A stretch of 17,199 nt of DNA from assembly GCA_029262935.1 (NCBI GenBank), contig JAJCYK010000254.1:1-17199 (forward strand). The letters are read 5' to 3'. Shown one piece after another: positions 15,370 to 17,199 of the stretch; the stretch's first letter is position 1, and each line of letters begins with the position of its first letter. The stretch comes from Cytophagales bacterium. Its GTDB lineage: Bacteria; Bacteroidota; Bacteroidia; Cytophagales; Cyclobacteriaceae. The notes beneath the pieces are model-generated. The model saw only the letters and a list, made by a program, of their open reading frames with translations, was not told where the DNA came from and did no database searches. Made by a program: the position numbers and the translations under genes.

Positions 15370-17124
15370 ATGAAATTCCTTACCTTGCGTTTTGTCTTTT
15401 TGGTAAGCACCTGTCTTTGCTTTTACTCTTGTCAAAAAGAGCCTGAGCCGGTCTTACCCAACATCATTTTTATACTCACCGATGATCAAGGCTGGGGTGA
15501 TCTTGGGGTTCACGGTAACGATACTATTGAAACCCCTACATTGGATCGCCTTAAGTCAGAGGGGGCCTCGTTTACCAAATTCTATGTCAGCCCCCTTTGT
15601 GCACCTTCGCGCGCTTCTTTTCTCTCTGGCAAATACCACCTTAAAACCGGAACGGTCTCTGTGTCCCAAGGCATGGAACGCATGAGAGCCAGCGAACGTA
15701 CTATCGCTGAGATTCTTTCCGATAAAGGTTATGCCACCGGTTGCTTCGGCAAGTGGCATAATGGCTCGAATTATCCCGAAAATCCTCAAGGGCAAGGATT
15801 CAACGAATTTGTGGGCTTTACGGCAGGGCATTGGAACAACTACTTTGATACCCAACTGGAACACAATGGTGAAATGCGCCCCACTAAGGGATATATCTCT
15901 GATGTTATTACTGATGAAAGCATGTCCTTTATTGAAAGAAATAAGGACCAGCCCTTCTTCTGTTACATCCCATACAATGCGCCACATGGACCATTTCAAG
16001 TACCGGAGCGTTACTTTCAAAAGTATAAGGACAAAGGATTGAAAGATCGGTTGGCTGCCATTTATGGTATGTGCGAGAATGTGGATGACAATGTCGCTCG
16101 TATTTTAAATCAATTGGACGAACTTGCACTTACCGACAATACCATTGTAATCTTTGCTACGGACAATGGACCCAACGGACGTCGCTATAATGGAGCCATG
16201 AAAGGCGTGAAGGGTCATGTGGACGAAGGCGGGGTGCGAGTTCCTTTATTTGTCAAATGGCCCCATAAAGTTCCTGCCGGCAAAGAAATAGAAGCACTAA
16301 GTAGTCATATCGATTTGCTTCCTACCTTGCTTGATATGATTGGATCAGATATTCCGGATGGACTTGATGGTGTTAGTTTGGCCCCTACCCTATTTAATTC
16401 CGATCACACGATGCCCGCCAGAAAGATTTACACCCACGTAAATTTCATGACTAATATGACACCGTATCCAGGAGCCATCCGGGACGGGCGTTATGTGCTC
16501 ACGGTAAAAAAAGAAGGCAATGAGTTGTATGATTTAACGAAGGACCCTGCTCAAAAACAGGATTTAATTGCTACTGATACGGTGGTTGCTGAAGCGTTAA
16601 CCAGGCAATATCAAAGTTGGTATGAAGATGCTATCAGCTTTGTCACTGCCGCTCCCTCAATTCCCGCGGGGTTTGCTGAATACGACCAGGTACATTTGAC
16701 CGTACAAGAAGCAGACTTCACAGATAGCTTGAAGTTTAAGGAAGGTCACGGCTGGGCCAACGATTGGTTGGTGAATTGGAAATCCGACCAAGATCGCATC
16801 AGTTGGAATTTGACGGTTAAAGATAGTACCACCTATCGTGTATTAGTTAAGTATACCGTACCAGCAGCGGATCTGGGCAGTCAATTAGTAGTTACCACAG
16901 GAGATCAAGCGGTTCAAGCTACTATTGATAAGGCCTTTGATCCGGAGTATCTTCCCAGCCCTGACCGAGTCCCTCGCATTGAAGTTTTCGAAAAAATGTG
17001 GGCTACCTTGGATTTAGGTAAAATTCAACTAGTCCCTGGAGCCAATAGTCTACAGCTCCAAGCATCACTGGTAAGCGGAAGTCAAGTTTGTGAATTCAAA
17101 GAAATAGTCCTTGAAAAAGATTGA
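15370..17124 (+). CDS. Lipoprotein sulfatase (formylglycine-dependent, family S1) with C-terminal beta-sandwich domain
   Basis: Predicted sulfate-ester hydrolase of 584 aa. A signal peptide ends in FYSC (C21), followed by QKEPEP. That acidic run resembles the lipoprotein export signal known from Capnocytophaga, so surface display is likely. Catalytic features are all present: metal-binding DD at 38-39, the formylglycine motif CAPSR at 77-81 (Cys-type, C77 modified), GKWH (127-130), NAPHGP (203-208), ATDNG (263-267), K281 before EGGVRVP (286-292), and H313. The ending ELYDLTKDP (385-393) is the usual close of the sulfatase fold. Residues about 430-584 form an extra beta-rich domain that may bind glycan; its family is not identified. 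The ATG at 15370 is chosen for the signal peptide; the longer frame from 15268 overlaps the VOC gene. The maturation enzyme is not in the window. The natural substrate is unknown; marine sulfated polysaccharides are a reasonable guess. Confidence 0.9.
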   Translation: MKFLTLRFVFLVSTCLCFYSCQKEPEPVLPNIIFILTDDQGWGDLGVHGNDTIETPTLDRLKSEGASFTKFYVSPLCAPSRASFLSGKYHLKTGTVSVSQGMERMRASERTIAEILSDKGYATGCFGKWHNGSNYPENPQGQGFNEFVGFTAGHWNNYFDTQLEHNGEMRPTKGYISDVITDESMSFIERNKDQPFFCYIPYNAPHGPFQVPERYFQKYKDKGLKDRLAAIYGMCENVDDNVARILNQLDELALTDNTIVIFATDNGPNGRRYNGAMKGVKGHVDEGGVRVPLFVKWPHKVPAGKEIEALSSHIDLLPTLLDMIGSDIPDGLDGVSLAPTLFNSDHTMPARKIYTHVNFMTNMTPYPGAIRDGRYVLTVKKEGNELYDLTKDPAQKQDLIATDTVVAEALTRQYQSWYEDAISFVTAAPSIPAGFAEYDQVHLTVQEADFTDSLKFKEGHGWANDWLVNWKSDQDRISWNLTVKDSTTYRVLVKYTVPAADLGSQLVVTTGDQAVQATIDKAFDPEYLPSPDRVPRIEVFEKMWATLDLGKIQLVPGANSLQLQASLVSGSQVCEFKEIVLEKD

Positions 17125-17199
17125 TCACCCCATTAAGCTAGCTTGATAAAGATACTGCTAGAAAGCTCGGCCATCAACGTACATGCTAACCCATTCCTG

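Noticed and set aside
17135..17144. Palindrome AAGCTAGCTT after the sulfatase
   Set aside because: Ten bases with no loop and no T-run do not make a terminator. It is short enough to be chance.

Overview
The window looks like a chromosomal segment of a Bacteroidota bacterium, probably a marine Cytophagales-type organism. The support is an interrupted TonB-dependent receptor of the carboxypeptidase-regulatory-domain type next to three DUF4249 lipoproteins (a Bacteroidota pairing), lipobox signal peptides with acidic residues just after the cysteine, a surface-type lipoprotein sulfatase, and starts without clear Shine-Dalgarno sequences. The order-level guess is weak. No RNA genes, CRISPR arrays, insertion sequences or phage genes were seen.

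Layout. 19-816 (-) is a LicC/PntC-like nucleotidyltransferase. After a 463-base gap with operator-like palindromes comes a TauE/SafE-type membrane permease (1280-2137, +), convergent with a class II Fic adenylyltransferase-type protein (2200-3318, -). Upstream of fic lies a periodic array of TATCA/TGATA half-sites arranged as a diverged 71-bp tandem repeat. A GPH-family sugar/cation symporter (3614-5050, +) diverges from fic. Two small exported proteins follow on the minus strand (5124-5717, unknown; 5818-6579, DUF4412-like). An AraC-family regulator (6750-7721, -) diverges from an MDR-superfamily oxidoreductase (7979-8971, +). The 257-bp gap between them carries two copies of a 20-bp imperfect direct repeat, one near each gene start.

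8982-14681 (-) is a single apparent operon, transcribed right to left: a TonB-dependent receptor whose frame is cut by one in-frame TAA, then three tandem DUF4249 lipoprotein paralogues with gaps of 20, 6 and 13 nt. On the right edge, reading rightwards, a VOC/glyoxalase-fold protein (14940-15359) and a lipoprotein sulfatase (15370-17124) are 10 nt apart and probably cotranscribed. The last 75 bases hold nothing callable.

How the parts may work together. The receptor and its DUF4249 partners would form an outer-membrane uptake module for an unknown ligand, currently disabled if the stop codon is real. The sulfatase and the GPH symporter fit desulfation and uptake of sulfated glycans or glycosides, but they are not in one operon, so this is only context. 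The most unusual observations are the fic operator grid, the single-codon break in the receptor, the triplicated cysteine-rich DUF4249 genes, and the repeats around the AraC gene.
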